DNA of 44,510 bases from SFTJ01 sp051871555 (GCA_051871555.1 JBJECZ010000022.1:1-44510), one strand, 5' to 3'. Positions 17,006-26,104 are shown, counted from the stretch's first letter. Numbers and translations: made by a program. The notes: generated by a model from the letters alone, not told the origin.

Positions 17006-17911
17006 TCAGTAGCAGATGGCTACGCCTATGCTAAGGGTTTTAATGTCCGGACCTTTGCCGTCCTTAAACATGCGGCAAGGTGTATAGTTGACATATAGCC
17101 CGATGGACTCCAAAAAGTTGACAGCTGCGCACAATTCGGCAGTAACCGGTCGCTGGTTGAGATGCGAGAAACTCTCGGTGTAGCGTATGTCGTCGCAGCG
17201 ATAGTTGCAGTGTGCGCTTGCGCCCACGTTGAAGCACGCTTTGGCGCCAACCGATAGGCTGAAATCGCTGCCGATGGGCTGAATAATCATCAATGGCACG
17301 GTGAGACTGTAGGTGTGCAAGCTTGAGCTGCGGTCGTAGTGGCTATCGTCCCACGCACCGTAGGCTATCTGGCGTGTTTCAGGGTCGCGCAGCCAGCGCT
17401 GATTGTCGAGCGCAATGTTACGCCACTGCATACCAAAGCCCAGCATAAAATGGGTGCGGCGAACGCCTTGCGGATAGAACTTCACGTTAATGAGGTGGTC
17501 GAAGCAAAACTCCACCGAGTGTTTCGTTTTATTGCGCAAGTCCGATGGCTTTTGTGTGGCTAATGCCCATCCAAACCCGCCGATGTTCATGCAAAAGTCA
17601 AAGTGTGAGCGACGGCTTTTCACTACGTCGCGGCTGTCGGTGTCGCGGTCGACAAACGGAATCTTAAAGCCCAATCCGCGGTTTTCTTCCTTCACCACCG
17701 AAGCTCCGTCGGGAGTGATGGTGCGGCTGTAGGTGTAATCGGGGTTTCCCTCGGTTCCTTCAACAACGAGGGTGACCTTGCCGTCGCGTTCAACAATTTT
17801 CACATTCTTTGCATTGGCAATGTTTATGCTGTCGGTGTTTGCCACGTCGGCAGCCCAAATGTTTGCTGCAAAGCAAACGGCACAAAGCAGGCTTATTGCT
17901 AATTTCTTCAT
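17006..17911 (-). CDS. Exported protein, probable outer-membrane beta-barrel
   Basis: A 301-residue protein with a clear signal peptide (MKKLAISLLCAVCFAANIWA, cleavage after Ala). The mature part begins with about 70 polar residues, then alternating hydrophobic/aromatic stretches typical of a small outer-membrane beta-barrel (for example HFMLGFGMQWRNIAL, TYSLTVPLMIIQPIG, FSLSVGAKACFNVG), ending SIGVAICY with a terminal aromatic residue. I do not recognise a named family beyond a resemblance to PorT/OmpA-like barrel proteins. It is the last gene of the ECF sigma operon on the minus strand (31 bases after the preceding gene), suggesting that the sigma factor controls or senses an envelope function. 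Confidence 0.65.
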   Translation of the reverse strand: MKKLAISLLCAVCFAANIWAADVANTDSINIANAKNVKIVERDGKVTLVVEGTEGNPDYTYSRTITPDGASVVKEENRGLGFKIPFVDRDTDSRDVVKSRRSHFDFCMNIGGFGWALATQKPSDLRNKTKHSVEFCFDHLINVKFYPQGVRRTHFMLGFGMQWRNIALDNQRWLRDPETRQIAYGAWDDSHYDRSSSLHTYSLTVPLMIIQPIGSDFSLSVGAKACFNVGASAHCNYRCDDIRYTESFSHLNQRPVTAELCAAVNFLESIGLYVNYTPCRMFKDGKGPDIKTLSIGVAICY

Positions 17912-17942
17912 AATTATGTTGTTTTGTAGTAGTTAATAATCA

Positions 17943-18395
17943 TTATTTAAACATTTGCTTTAGTTCGCCAAAGGTGGCTTTTCCTTCCATATACACCAGC
18001 GTGACGTCGGTCACAGCATCTTCCGCTGGTTTGTTGTTTCGGAAAAAGATGTAGCGATAGGTTTTGCTATTTTTATGGCGGAACACATAGAATGCATATT
18101 GCAGTATGCCATCTTTCACGCCCTCCTCACGGTCGGTGGCAAGCGACGCGTCTTTTTTCACCTTACGTTGCACCCACGAGGCGGTGCGCTGGTCGCCGGC
18201 GACAGTTACGCTGCGGAAAGTGGTGAGGTTATACGCTTTCAGGCGTTCGCCTTTCACCTTCACGGCAGTGACGCTTTTGCGGGCAAGGATGTTGTCATCA
18301 AAGCAATCGTCAATACTAAGTTCTTGAGCCGAAATTGCCATTGTAGCCACGAGGCATATAAATATTATGTAAAAGCGTTTTGTTAGCATACGCAA
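17943..18395 (-). CDS. Small exported protein, DUF6108-like
   Basis: A 150-residue protein with a signal peptide (KRFYIIFICLVATMAISAQ). The mature part is basic and rich in beta-prone segments (for example KTYRYIFFRNNKPAEDAVTDVTLVYMEGKA). It resembles small Bacteroidales exported proteins that I recall as DUF6108, but that assignment is tentative and the function is unknown. It starts immediately after the stop of the anti-sigma gene (no gap) and precedes the barrel protein gene by 31 bases, so it belongs to the sigma/anti-sigma operon. Confidence 0.6.
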   Translation of the reverse strand: MRMLTKRFYIIFICLVATMAISAQELSIDDCFDDNILARKSVTAVKVKGERLKAYNLTTFRSVTVAGDQRTASWVQRKVKKDASLATDREEGVKDGILQYAFYVFRHKNSKTYRYIFFRNNKPAEDAVTDVTLVYMEGKATFGELKQMFK

Positions 18396-18836
18396 TCAGT
18401 TTATTGTATTAAACATAATTTTCAATTCTTCGTCAACAATGTTGTCGGCATGGTTTAGGTCGATGGTTTGCATTGCCGAAAACATTTGCTGCATCACTTG
18501 TTCTTGGTCGGTGACCGGTTCGCCGCCAACGTAGGCTATAGCTTCCGAGCCACTGCCGCCAAGCGATATGGCAGCAATAGCAATCACAGCAGCAATGCTT
18601 GCAGCCACGCCATAACGCCAAGCCAAGCGGCTTACACGCCGTTGCTGGCGGTGCTTGGCTTTTCCACAGGCAGCAAACGCCATCACTGCCTTCAGTTCGT
18701 CGAGCCGAGGGTCGGTGCTGCCAGCAATGGCAAGCATCAAATCGCGTTCTTCGCTTTTGCTCAGCGTTGCATCGAAATAGCGTTGCGCCATTTCAAGCAG
18801 TTCGCCGGTGTTGTTGGGGTCAATGTTATTTTTCAT
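18396..18836 (-). CDS. Membrane anti-sigma factor-like protein
   Basis: A 146-residue protein: an N-terminal soluble helical part (LLEMAQRYFDATLSKSEERDLM), a basic region (KAKHRQQRRVSRLAWR), one transmembrane helix at about residues 75-93 (VAASIAAVIAIAAISLGG), and a short periplasmic tail. The layout and its position directly after an ECF sigma gene (22-base gap) fit a single-pass anti-sigma factor, although no zinc-binding HxxxCxxC motif is present. It presumably sequesters the sigma factor until an envelope signal arrives. This is inference from layout and context. Confidence 0.65.
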   Translation of the reverse strand: MKNNIDPNNTGELLEMAQRYFDATLSKSEERDLMLAIAGSTDPRLDELKAVMAFAACGKAKHRQQRRVSRLAWRYGVAASIAAVIAIAAISLGGSGSEAIAYVGGEPVTDQEQVMQQMFSAMQTIDLNHADNIVDEELKIMFNTIN

Positions 18837-18858
18837 ATTATTTGTGGAGTTGATAGAT

Positions 18859-19359
18859 TCATTTCATATTCAAGAATTGTTCACGAATTGTGCATCGCGC
18901 CCTTGAGAGGGCTTTTCGCACTGCCTGATTGCTGATGCCGAGTCGCTTGGCAACTTCGTCGGTGCTTAGGTCGTCGTACTCAATCAACCTGAACACTGTG
19001 CGCTCACGTTCGCCGAGCCTATTCATTACAATGTTTTCTACATGATTTAAAAAGTCGCTTCGCTCGGCGTCTTCAGCCACATGGCTGTAAGCGGCATCGC
19101 CCATGTTAGGTTCTATTTCCACAGGTTGGCGCACCAAGTGGCGTCGATGGGCGTCGATTGAAGCATTTTTCACCGCAGTGACGGCAAGCGCTTGGGCGTG
19201 GCTTGAGCTGCGAATGTCGTCGCGGCGCATCCACAATCGGCAAAAAGTGTCCTGTACAGCATCTTCAGCCTCCTCGCCGCGTGCAAATATGCTGCGGGCG
19301 TATCGGCTCAGTCGCTGCTGCATTTGTTGCCATAATGTTGTCAACTCTTGTTCGTCCAT
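18859..19359 (-). CDS. ECF-type RNA polymerase sigma factor
   Basis: 166 residues from ATG 19359. Region 2 is visible as ARSIFARGEEAEDAVQDTFCRLW (the DAVQDTF motif is diagnostic), and region 4 as LGERERTVFRLIEYDDLSTDEVAKRLGISNQAVRKALSRAR with the helix-turn-helix. The frame is open upstream to 19455, but MDEQELTTLW at 19359 is the natural ECF N-terminus. It heads a four-gene minus-strand operon (sigma, anti-sigma, two exported proteins). No TonB receptor (SusC/FecA type) is adjacent, so it is probably not a SusC-type transduction system. No clear promoter was found upstream. Confidence 0.9.
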   Translation of the reverse strand: MDEQELTTLWQQMQQRLSRYARSIFARGEEAEDAVQDTFCRLWMRRDDIRSSSHAQALAVTAVKNASIDAHRRHLVRQPVEIEPNMGDAAYSHVAEDAERSDFLNHVENIVMNRLGERERTVFRLIEYDDLSTDEVAKRLGISNQAVRKALSRARCTIREQFLNMK

Positions 19360-19540
19360 TGGTGTTGGTGCAGATTTGTTGTCTCTATTAAGGAATACGC
19401 ATTGGCATTGGCGAGCGTGACAATCTTTTAATAAATAATTATTTTCCGCCTCCAAGTTTCTGTTAGGATGAGCTGTGAGCGCCCTCTAATCTTCCGCTGC
19501 GCCGCGAAAGGCGAGGGCAGTTATGTGAAACAGCAGGCAT

Positions 19541-19581
19541 AAAAAAGGCGAGAAACCTACATCTTTGTAAGCCTCTCGCCT
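19541..19581 (-). terminator. Terminator after tRNA-Met
   Basis: On the minus strand AGGCGAGA ... TCTCGCCT form an 8-bp stem followed by a run of six T, 5 bases after the tRNA 3' end. Inner loop bases can extend the pairing. Confidence 0.85.
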
Positions 19582-19585
19582 AAAG

Positions 19586-19659
19586 TAGCGGGATCGAGAA
19601 TTGAACTCGAGACCTCCGGGTTATGAATCCGACGCTCTAACCAACTGAGCTATCCCGCC
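19586..19659 (-). tRNA. tRNA-Met (CAT anticodon)
   Basis: On the minus strand the 74-base sequence folds into a cloverleaf: acceptor stem GGCGGGA/TCCCGCT (one G-T pair), D arm GCTC...GAGC, anticodon loop TTCATAA with anticodon CAT, and a T arm containing GTTCAAT. The discriminator base is A and the CCA end is not encoded. The first pair (G-T) and D-loop agree with elongator Met; a lysidine-modified tRNA-Ile2 with CAT cannot be excluded from sequence alone. It has its own promoter and terminator. Confidence 0.9.
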
Positions 19660-19690
19660 ATCCTGCATCGCCTCTTGGGTTTTGCGAGTG

Positions 19691-19721
19691 CAAAAGTAGC
19701 ACTTATTTTCGGATTGTGCAA
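19691..19721 (-). promoter_or_regulatory. Promoter of tRNA-Met
   Basis: On the minus strand, TTG (19719-19721), a 20-base spacer and TACTTTTG (19691-19698) match the Bacteroidetes promoter consensus, about 31 bases before the tRNA 5' end. Confidence 0.65.
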
Positions 19722-19835
19722 GAGTGAAGGCGATTTTTTTGCACCGCACGGCAAAAAAGTGGACCTTTGATGCGATTTTGTGGCAGATTATGGTTAAATT
19801 CGCATAGCTAATCATAAAAACAAAAATTTGGATTG

Positions 19836-21341
19836 ATGAAACATATATTACAAAACACCTTTGCATGGGCGGCAATCGCCATAGGCTGCCAAGCCATGCA
19901 AGCACAACATTTCACCATAGTCACCGCCAACGACACCCACAGCATGGTGCAACCCGATGCCGACGGCTTAGGCGGTTATGTGAGGCATAAAGCCATTGTG
20001 GACAGTCTGCGGCACACAAAAGAGAATGTGTTGGCAGTGCATGCCGGCGACGCAGTGCAAGGAACGGTGTATTTCTCCACGTTCCGCGGCGAAGTGGAAT
20101 ATGCCATGCTCGACAGCATTGGCTACGACATTATAATTATGGGCAACCACGAGTTTGACAACGGCATCGACGACATTGCAAAATACTACGGCAACATGCG
20201 TGCCGACAAACTTTGCTCGAACTACGACCTCACAACTACGCCGTGTCAAGGCTTGTTTAAGCCATACATAATAAAGCATGTGGGCGACAAGCGTGTGGCA
20301 TTCATGGGCATCAACCTCAACCCCAAGGGAATGATTGCCGACAAAAACACCGGTAGCTTGATTTATCACGACGCCACCACGGTGGCACTTAAGCTGTCGG
20401 AATACCTCAAATCATCGGGGCTTGCCGACTATGTGGTGATGGTGTCGCACATCGGTTATAACTACACCGACACCAGCGAGAGCGACGTGGCGATAGCCCA
20501 AAAAAGCCGCTATATCGACCTCATTATCGGCGCACACTCACACACGCTCATCACTCCCGACGGCAATGAACATCTGGTGGCGAATGCCGATGGCCGCATG
20601 ATTCCTATTGTGCAAGCCGGCAAATATGGCAAAAACATGTGCCAAATCGACGTAGACCTCGCCACAGGCAACACCGACTATCGGCTGATTGCAGTTGATG
20701 CCTCGCGCGACGCCTGGGCTAATCGTTACACTGCCCTCAAGCAATGGCTGAAGCCTTTCGACGACGAGGTGCATCGTGTGATGACACTGCGCATTGCCAC
20801 ATCGGCACGAGCAATGTCGAACTCCGAACTCACTTATCTGCCCAACTTTGTGTGCGACGCCGTGACCGAAATCATTGCCGAGCGCTGGGGAAAGGTGGAC
20901 TTTGCAATAATGAACCGCGGCGGAATTCGTCAGCCGTTGCCCAAAGGCGACATCGCCGAAGGAATGATTACGTCGATGCTGCCCTTCGACAACAAGCTGA
21001 TGGTGCTCAAAATCAAGGGTTCCGACTTAATTAATGGGTTGGAAGTGATGACACGCCGCCAAGGCGACGCCGTGAGCCGACAACTCGACATCAAATTCCG
21101 CGACCACTCTATCGTGTGGGCTAAACTTAACGGCAAACCCATCGATGCAAACAAATACTACACTATGGTGACCGTGGATTATCTGGCTAATGGCGGCGAT
21201 TACATGGAACCGTTCACCAAAGCCGAACGCCTATTCACCGACACTGTGCCTTACGGCAAACTGGTGCTCGAATATGTGAAGCAGCTTGGCGAAAAGGGTG
21301 TCGTAATCAACCCCGACGGCAAAGTGAGAATGCACAACTAA
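19836..21341 (+). CDS. Secreted 5'-nucleotidase/metallophosphatase (UshA family), copy 1
   Basis: 501 residues with a signal peptide and a two-domain UshA-type architecture. The N-terminal metallophosphatase domain has TANDTHS (Asp33, His35), HAGDAVQGT, MGNHEFDNG, VSHIGYN and GAHSHT, giving all the expected dinuclear metal ligands. The C-terminal 5'-nucleotidase domain includes NRGGIRQPLPKGDIAEGM and VDYLANGGDYMEPF. It likely removes phosphate from extracytoplasmic nucleotides to release nucleosides. The start is ATG 19836 (a TTG directly precedes it). It is 31 bases upstream of a close paralogue, so the two are probably co-transcribed. Confidence 0.9.
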   Translation: MKHILQNTFAWAAIAIGCQAMQAQHFTIVTANDTHSMVQPDADGLGGYVRHKAIVDSLRHTKENVLAVHAGDAVQGTVYFSTFRGEVEYAMLDSIGYDIIIMGNHEFDNGIDDIAKYYGNMRADKLCSNYDLTTTPCQGLFKPYIIKHVGDKRVAFMGINLNPKGMIADKNTGSLIYHDATTVALKLSEYLKSSGLADYVVMVSHIGYNYTDTSESDVAIAQKSRYIDLIIGAHSHTLITPDGNEHLVANADGRMIPIVQAGKYGKNMCQIDVDLATGNTDYRLIAVDASRDAWANRYTALKQWLKPFDDEVHRVMTLRIATSARAMSNSELTYLPNFVCDAVTEIIAERWGKVDFAIMNRGGIRQPLPKGDIAEGMITSMLPFDNKLMVLKIKGSDLINGLEVMTRRQGDAVSRQLDIKFRDHSIVWAKLNGKPIDANKYYTMVTVDYLANGGDYMEPFTKAERLFTDTVPYGKLVLEYVKQLGEKGVVINPDGKVRMHN

Positions 21342-21372
21342 ACACTAACCTATTTTTTGAAACATCGAAATA

Positions 21373-22893
21373 ATGAAACAACTTGCCATATCAATCTTGG
21401 CTGCCTTCGCCTTTTGCAGTACAGCACAAGCTCAACGCCTCACAATTTTGTCGTCGAACGACACCCACAGCGCCATAATGCCCAATCAGGAAGGGCGAGG
21501 CGGAATTATGCGTACCCGCGTGGTGATGGATAGCGTGCGGCAAGCCGATGCCAATGTGTTGGCGGTGCACGCCGGCGACGCTGTGCAAGGCACGGTATTC
21601 TTCTCGATGTTCCGCGGCGACGTGGAATATGCAGCACTCGATAGCCTCGGCTACGACATTATAATTATGGGCAACCACGAGTTTGACAACGGCATCGGCG
21701 ACATAGCAAAATACTATCGGAATATCCGTGCCGACAAGCTTTGTTCGAACTACGACCTCACCGGCACGCCGTGCGATGGCATCTTCCAGCCCTACGTAAT
21801 AAAGCATGTGGGCGACAAGCGCGTGGCATTTTTTGGCATAAACATCTCACCCAAAGGCTTAATAGCCGACAAATGCCTCGGTTCATTGCAATATCACGAT
21901 GCCACTACGGTGGCGCTTAAGCTGTCGGAATACCTAAAGACTTCGGGGCTTGCCGACCGCGTGGTGATGGTGTCGCACATTGGGCATAACGGCAAAGAGG
22001 GCGTGCCAAGCGACGTGCAGATTGCCAAGAACAGCCGCTACATCGACCTCATAATCGGCGGTCACTCACACACGCTTGTCGACCCCTCAAACCGCAACGA
22101 GCGCTATCCGCATATCGTGAAAAATCTCGATGGCATCGACGTTCCCATCTGCCAATCAGGCGGTCAAGGCGAGTTTATCGGCAAAATTGATTTCGACCTC
22201 GCCACGGGCAAATCTACATTCTCGCAGATTGCAGTAACTGAGCAATACGACCAACGAGCTGCCGACCTCTACCCCGCCATGAACGCATGGCTGAAGCCCT
22301 ATGCCGAACAAGCCGACAAGAAAATGAACACTCGCATTGCCACATCTGCCATGGCTATGGACAAAGTTACGCCGGCGTTAGGCAACTGGGTGTGCGACGC
22401 CGTGGTTGAAATAGGCAAACAGCTCTACGGCAATGAGGTGACGTTCTCGCTCATGAATCGCGGCGGCATTCGCCAGCCGATGCCCGAAGGCAACGTCACC
22501 GAAGGCATCATCGAAGGCATGCTGCCGTTCGACAACCGCCTTGTGGTGATTCGCATCAAAGGCGAATATCTGCTGCAGGTGTTTGAAGCGCTTGCCGGAC
22601 GAGGTGGCGACGCTGTGAGCAGCGCTGTTGATGTGGTGTTCAAGCAAAACGGCGAACTGGTTTCAGCAAAAATCAACGGCAAGAAAGTCGACCCTGAAAA
22701 ATATTACACCCTCATCACCATCGACTATCTGGCTAACGGCGGCAGCCGAATGGGCGGCTTGAAAAAGGGCGAACAGCTGTTTGTCGACACCATCCCTTAC
22801 GGCAAACACGTTATCGACTACGCAAAACAGCTCGACGCCAAAGGCAAAAAAATCACGTCGACAAACAAGAAACGCATGCGATACGCCGAATGA
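21373..22893 (+). CDS. Secreted 5'-nucleotidase/metallophosphatase (UshA family), copy 2
   Basis: 506 residues, signal peptide MKQLAISILAAFAFCSTAQA, then the same two domains as the preceding gene: SSNDTHS (Asp30, His32), HAGDAVQGT, MGNHEFDNG, VSHIGHN, GGHSHT in the phosphatase domain, and NRGGIRQPMPEGNVTEGI in the nucleotidase domain. Long stretches such as DIIIMGNHEFDNGI are identical in both proteins, so this is a tandem duplication. Differences cluster in the substrate-side loops: copy 2 has an insertion (SNRNERYPHIVKNL) after the GGHSHT motif. Both copies keep all metal ligands, so both are probably active, perhaps with different nucleotide preferences. Confidence 0.9.
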   Translation: MKQLAISILAAFAFCSTAQAQRLTILSSNDTHSAIMPNQEGRGGIMRTRVVMDSVRQADANVLAVHAGDAVQGTVFFSMFRGDVEYAALDSLGYDIIIMGNHEFDNGIGDIAKYYRNIRADKLCSNYDLTGTPCDGIFQPYVIKHVGDKRVAFFGINISPKGLIADKCLGSLQYHDATTVALKLSEYLKTSGLADRVVMVSHIGHNGKEGVPSDVQIAKNSRYIDLIIGGHSHTLVDPSNRNERYPHIVKNLDGIDVPICQSGGQGEFIGKIDFDLATGKSTFSQIAVTEQYDQRAADLYPAMNAWLKPYAEQADKKMNTRIATSAMAMDKVTPALGNWVCDAVVEIGKQLYGNEVTFSLMNRGGIRQPMPEGNVTEGIIEGMLPFDNRLVVIRIKGEYLLQVFEALAGRGGDAVSSAVDVVFKQNGELVSAKINGKKVDPEKYYTLITIDYLANGGSRMGGLKKGEQLFVDTIPYGKHVIDYAKQLDAKGKKITSTNKKRMRYAE

Positions 22894-23028
22894 CACACAA
22901 ATAGGCTCGTCGGCACATCGTGGCGACACTTTATGCTTTTTGCCAAAAATGGCAGCGCAACGGCAACATGCAGTTGACATTCCCTTGATGAATTTATAAT
23001 CAATGTACTTAATACCTACCAAACAGAA

Positions 23029-26000
23029 ATGCCAAATACAATTCGTACGATAGTTGTGATAATGTTTTTGATGTGTGCCAACTGCTTAGCAGCGCAACAT
23101 CACCACCGTTCGGCTTTGCTCGAAAGAGCCGATGCCGAGGCAATGAACAAATGGGTTGAGACTAAATTCAACGCCATGAGTCAACGCCAAAAGGTGGCAC
23201 AGCTGATTGTACTCACAGTATCGCCAGCCGACAACGAAGCCACACGCAAGCTGCTAAGCCATTACGTTGAAGATTTGGGCATCGGTGGGCTGCTGTTTTC
23301 CGAGGGAACAAGTCAAGAAACCGCTCGCCTAATCAACTATTCACAAAGCCTTGCCATAGTGCCGCTGATGATTACCATCGACGGCGAATGGGGCGTGTCG
23401 ATGCGCATGAGCGATGCACCGAAGTTTCCGCGCAACATGATTCTGGGCGCCATCACCGACGACCGCCTGCTCTACGACTATGGCAAAGAGGTGGCTCGCG
23501 AGTGCCGTCTGATGGGCATACACGTCAACTTTGCACCAGTGCTCGACGTGAACGACAACCCGCTCAATCCCGTGATTGGCACACGCTCGTTCGGCGAGGT
23601 GCCTGAACGTGTGGCAAGTCTGGGCATTGCCTACGCTCGCGGCATGGAGGACAACGGCGTGCTCACCACGGCAAAGCATTTCCCCGGACACGGCTCAACA
23701 AGCACCGACTCACACAAGACGCTGCCACAAATAAGCAAATCGCTGCGCGAAATGAATATGTGCGAACTGCTACCATTCCGCCACTATGCCGAGGCAGGGC
23801 TTTCGGGCATTATGGTGGGGCATCTGGCGGCTACCAAAGTTGATGCTTCAGGGCTTCCTGCTTCGCTTTCACCCTCAACAAATGCACTGCTGAAGCAAAT
23901 CGGCTTCAACGGTCTGGTATTCACCGATGCGCTTGAAATGAGTGGTGCATCTTCATCCGGTAGCCTTGCAGTGAAGGCGCTGCGTGCCGGCAACGATGTG
24001 CTGCTGTCTATTCCCAATGTCGAAAAGGAAATTGACTTTGTACTTAATGCTGTGGCTGACAACAAACTGTCGCAAACGCTCATCGACGAAAAATGCAAAA
24101 AAGTTCTTCGCTATAAATATGCCCTTGGATTGGCTTCGGCTACGCCCGTCGACGAGCAAAACGTGTCAAGCAGCCTGAACAGCGCCGAACCGACATCGCT
24201 GCTCAACCGCCTTTGGGCTGCTGCCATCACCGTGGTGAAAAACAAAAGCCACGAATTGCCAATCAAGCATCTCGAAGAGAACCGCATCGCTGTGGTGACT
24301 CTCGGCGACGAAAAAGGCACCGGCACCATGTTTCAACGCCGTTGCGCCATGTATGCCGCCACAACGCGTTTCAGCTACAATTCCGGCGACAATCTGCACA
24401 AACTCGAAGCCGAATTGCGCAAAGGCAACTTCAGCAAGGTGATTGTGGCTGTGCACAGCGATGCTGCAGCCTATAGCTTTGCACTTGCTTCGCTGGTGAA
24501 CAATGTTGAAAACGCATCTGCGGCTATGTTCATCAACCCATATAAGATTCAAAAGTTTGCCTATTCAATAAAGCAATGCAAATCAGTGGTAGTGGCTTAC
24601 GACAACGACACACGAGCTCAAGATTTTGCTGCACAAACCATTTTTGGCGGCAACGCAGCACGAGGCACACTGCCGGTCAGCATCGAAAACGTAGCTCAAG
24701 CCGGCACTGGGATTTCGTTTGACGCCACTCGCCTGGGTTACACATCGCCTGAGGAGGTGGGCTTGTGTTCCGATATGCTCAGCCGCATCGATTCGGTTGC
24801 ACACTTGGGCTTGAAGCAAAAAGCATTCTCTGCGCTGCAAGTGTTAGTGGCAAGGCACGGAAAGGTGGTATGCAACAAAAGCTATGGCTACACCGACTTC
24901 TCGAAAAACCGTCAGCCTGTCGACGAAAACACTATGTTCGACTTGGCATCGGTGTCAAAAGCCACCGGCACGCTATCCGGAATAATGAAATGTTACGACC
25001 AAGGGCGCCTCAGCCTCACCGACAAGGCAAGCCGCTACATCGACGAGCTGCGCGGAACCGACAAGGAAGATATCACCATTCAAGACCTTCTGCTCCACGA
25101 AACCGGAATGCCGGCATCGCTAAACATGTATTATGTGATGACCGACCGCCGCTCTTATCGTGGCGCTCTGCTCACCAAACGCCGCACCCGCAACAACACT
25201 GTGAAGATTCACAGCACACTCTATGGTAACAAAACCGCACGCCTGCGCTCCGACTTTGTGTCGAAATCACAAAGCGAACAGTTCTCATTACCCGTCGCTC
25301 GCAACCTGTTTGCCTCTCAATCGCTGCCCGACACGGTTATGAAGCGTATTTATAATGTGAAACTGCGCCCCAACCGAAAATGTCTCTACAGCTGCCTTAA
25401 CTTCTGCATACTTGGCGAAGTTGAGAAGCGCATCACCAAGCAAAGCCTCAGCAGTTTTGTCGACCACTACTTTTTTGCTCCGCTTGGCGCTGCACACACA
25501 GCCTACAACCCTATCGGCAAATTCGACGTGAACAACATCGTCGCCACCGAATATGATTCGTTCATGCGCAAGCAGACGCTAAAAGGATATGTCCACGACG
25601 AACTCGCAGCATTTTTGGGCGGCGACGCCGGCAATGCTGGACTGTTTTCAACGGCTGGCGACGTGGCAAAACTGTGCCAAATGTGGCTCAACGATGGCAC
25701 CTATGGCGGAATACGTTTTCTCAAGCCATCCACTGTGCAAACCTTTATGCAGACATCAAGCCAAAACTCGCGACGCGCCTTAGGTTTCGACCGTCCCGAC
25801 ACACAGCGCCCCAATATTTCGCCATGCTGCAAAGCCGCCCCGCAAATCGTTGTAGGCCACACCGGGTTCACTGGCACCTGCTTCTGGGTTGACAAAGAAA
25901 ACGACTTGATTTACATCTTCCTCAGCAATCGCGTACACCCCTCGCGCGACAACCGCGCATTCAAAACGCTCAACGCCCGCAAAACCATTCAAAGCATAAT

Positions 26001-26049
26001 CTACCAATCAATTGTGCAACCCTCAAGCCAAACATCCTCATCACTCTAA
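23029..26049 (+). CDS. GH3 beta-N-acetylhexosaminidase fused to serine beta-lactamase-like domain
   Basis: A 1006-residue exported protein with a signal peptide. Residues about 40-365 are a NagZ-type GH3 domain: KHFPGHG (216-222) with DSH (227-229) supplies the His-Asp general acid/base found in N-acetylhexosaminidases, and FTDALEM contains the nucleophile Asp300. Residues about 385-560 resemble the GH3 C-terminal alpha/beta domain. Residues about 575-1000 are a class C beta-lactamase-like domain with SVSK (Ser641, Lys644) and HTG (944-946). The middle motif is YSC (787-789) where YxN/YSD is usual. The fusion is known in Bacteroidetes; it probably trims muropeptides or other N-acetylhexosamine glycans in the periplasm. 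A large insertion rich in Arg and Ser lies before YSC. Confidence 0.88.
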   Translation: MPNTIRTIVVIMFLMCANCLAAQHHHRSALLERADAEAMNKWVETKFNAMSQRQKVAQLIVLTVSPADNEATRKLLSHYVEDLGIGGLLFSEGTSQETARLINYSQSLAIVPLMITIDGEWGVSMRMSDAPKFPRNMILGAITDDRLLYDYGKEVARECRLMGIHVNFAPVLDVNDNPLNPVIGTRSFGEVPERVASLGIAYARGMEDNGVLTTAKHFPGHGSTSTDSHKTLPQISKSLREMNMCELLPFRHYAEAGLSGIMVGHLAATKVDASGLPASLSPSTNALLKQIGFNGLVFTDALEMSGASSSGSLAVKALRAGNDVLLSIPNVEKEIDFVLNAVADNKLSQTLIDEKCKKVLRYKYALGLASATPVDEQNVSSSLNSAEPTSLLNRLWAAAITVVKNKSHELPIKHLEENRIAVVTLGDEKGTGTMFQRRCAMYAATTRFSYNSGDNLHKLEAELRKGNFSKVIVAVHSDAAAYSFALASLVNNVENASAAMFINPYKIQKFAYSIKQCKSVVVAYDNDTRAQDFAAQTIFGGNAARGTLPVSIENVAQAGTGISFDATRLGYTSPEEVGLCSDMLSRIDSVAHLGLKQKAFSALQVLVARHGKVVCNKSYGYTDFSKNRQPVDENTMFDLASVSKATGTLSGIMKCYDQGRLSLTDKASRYIDELRGTDKEDITIQDLLLHETGMPASLNMYYVMTDRRSYRGALLTKRRTRNNTVKIHSTLYGNKTARLRSDFVSKSQSEQFSLPVARNLFASQSLPDTVMKRIYNVKLRPNRKCLYSCLNFCILGEVEKRITKQSLSSFVDHYFFAPLGAAHTAYNPIGKFDVNNIVATEYDSFMRKQTLKGYVHDELAAFLGGDAGNAGLFSTAGDVAKLCQMWLNDGTYGGIRFLKPSTVQTFMQTSSQNSRRALGFDRPDTQRPNISPCCKAAPQIVVGHTGFTGTCFWVDKENDLIYIFLSNRVHPSRDNRAFKTLNARKTIQSIIYQSIVQPSSQTSSSL

Positions 26050-26072
26050 CGGCAAACGACAATCAACATTTA

Positions 26073-26104
26073 TTTGTTTTTTAAAGCAAATGTGCGTATA
26101 TTTG
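26073..26104 (+). promoter_or_regulatory. Promoter of the TlpA-like lipoprotein gene
   Basis: TTTG (26073-26076), a 20-base spacer and TATATTTG (26097-26104) match the Bacteroidetes consensus, 28 bases before the ATG. Confidence 0.75.

Noticed and set aside
18859..19455. A longer sigma factor starting at 19455
   Set aside because: The extra 32 residues are Cys-rich and unlike ECF N-termini; the ATG at 19359 gives the expected start of region 2.
22974..23000. TTGACA and TATAAT with a 15-base spacer, upstream of the GH3-beta-lactamase gene
   Set aside because: It resembles an E. coli sigma-70 promoter, but Bacteroidetes primary sigma factors use TTTG/TAnnTTTG and the spacer is shorter than optimal. 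It is probably a chance match.
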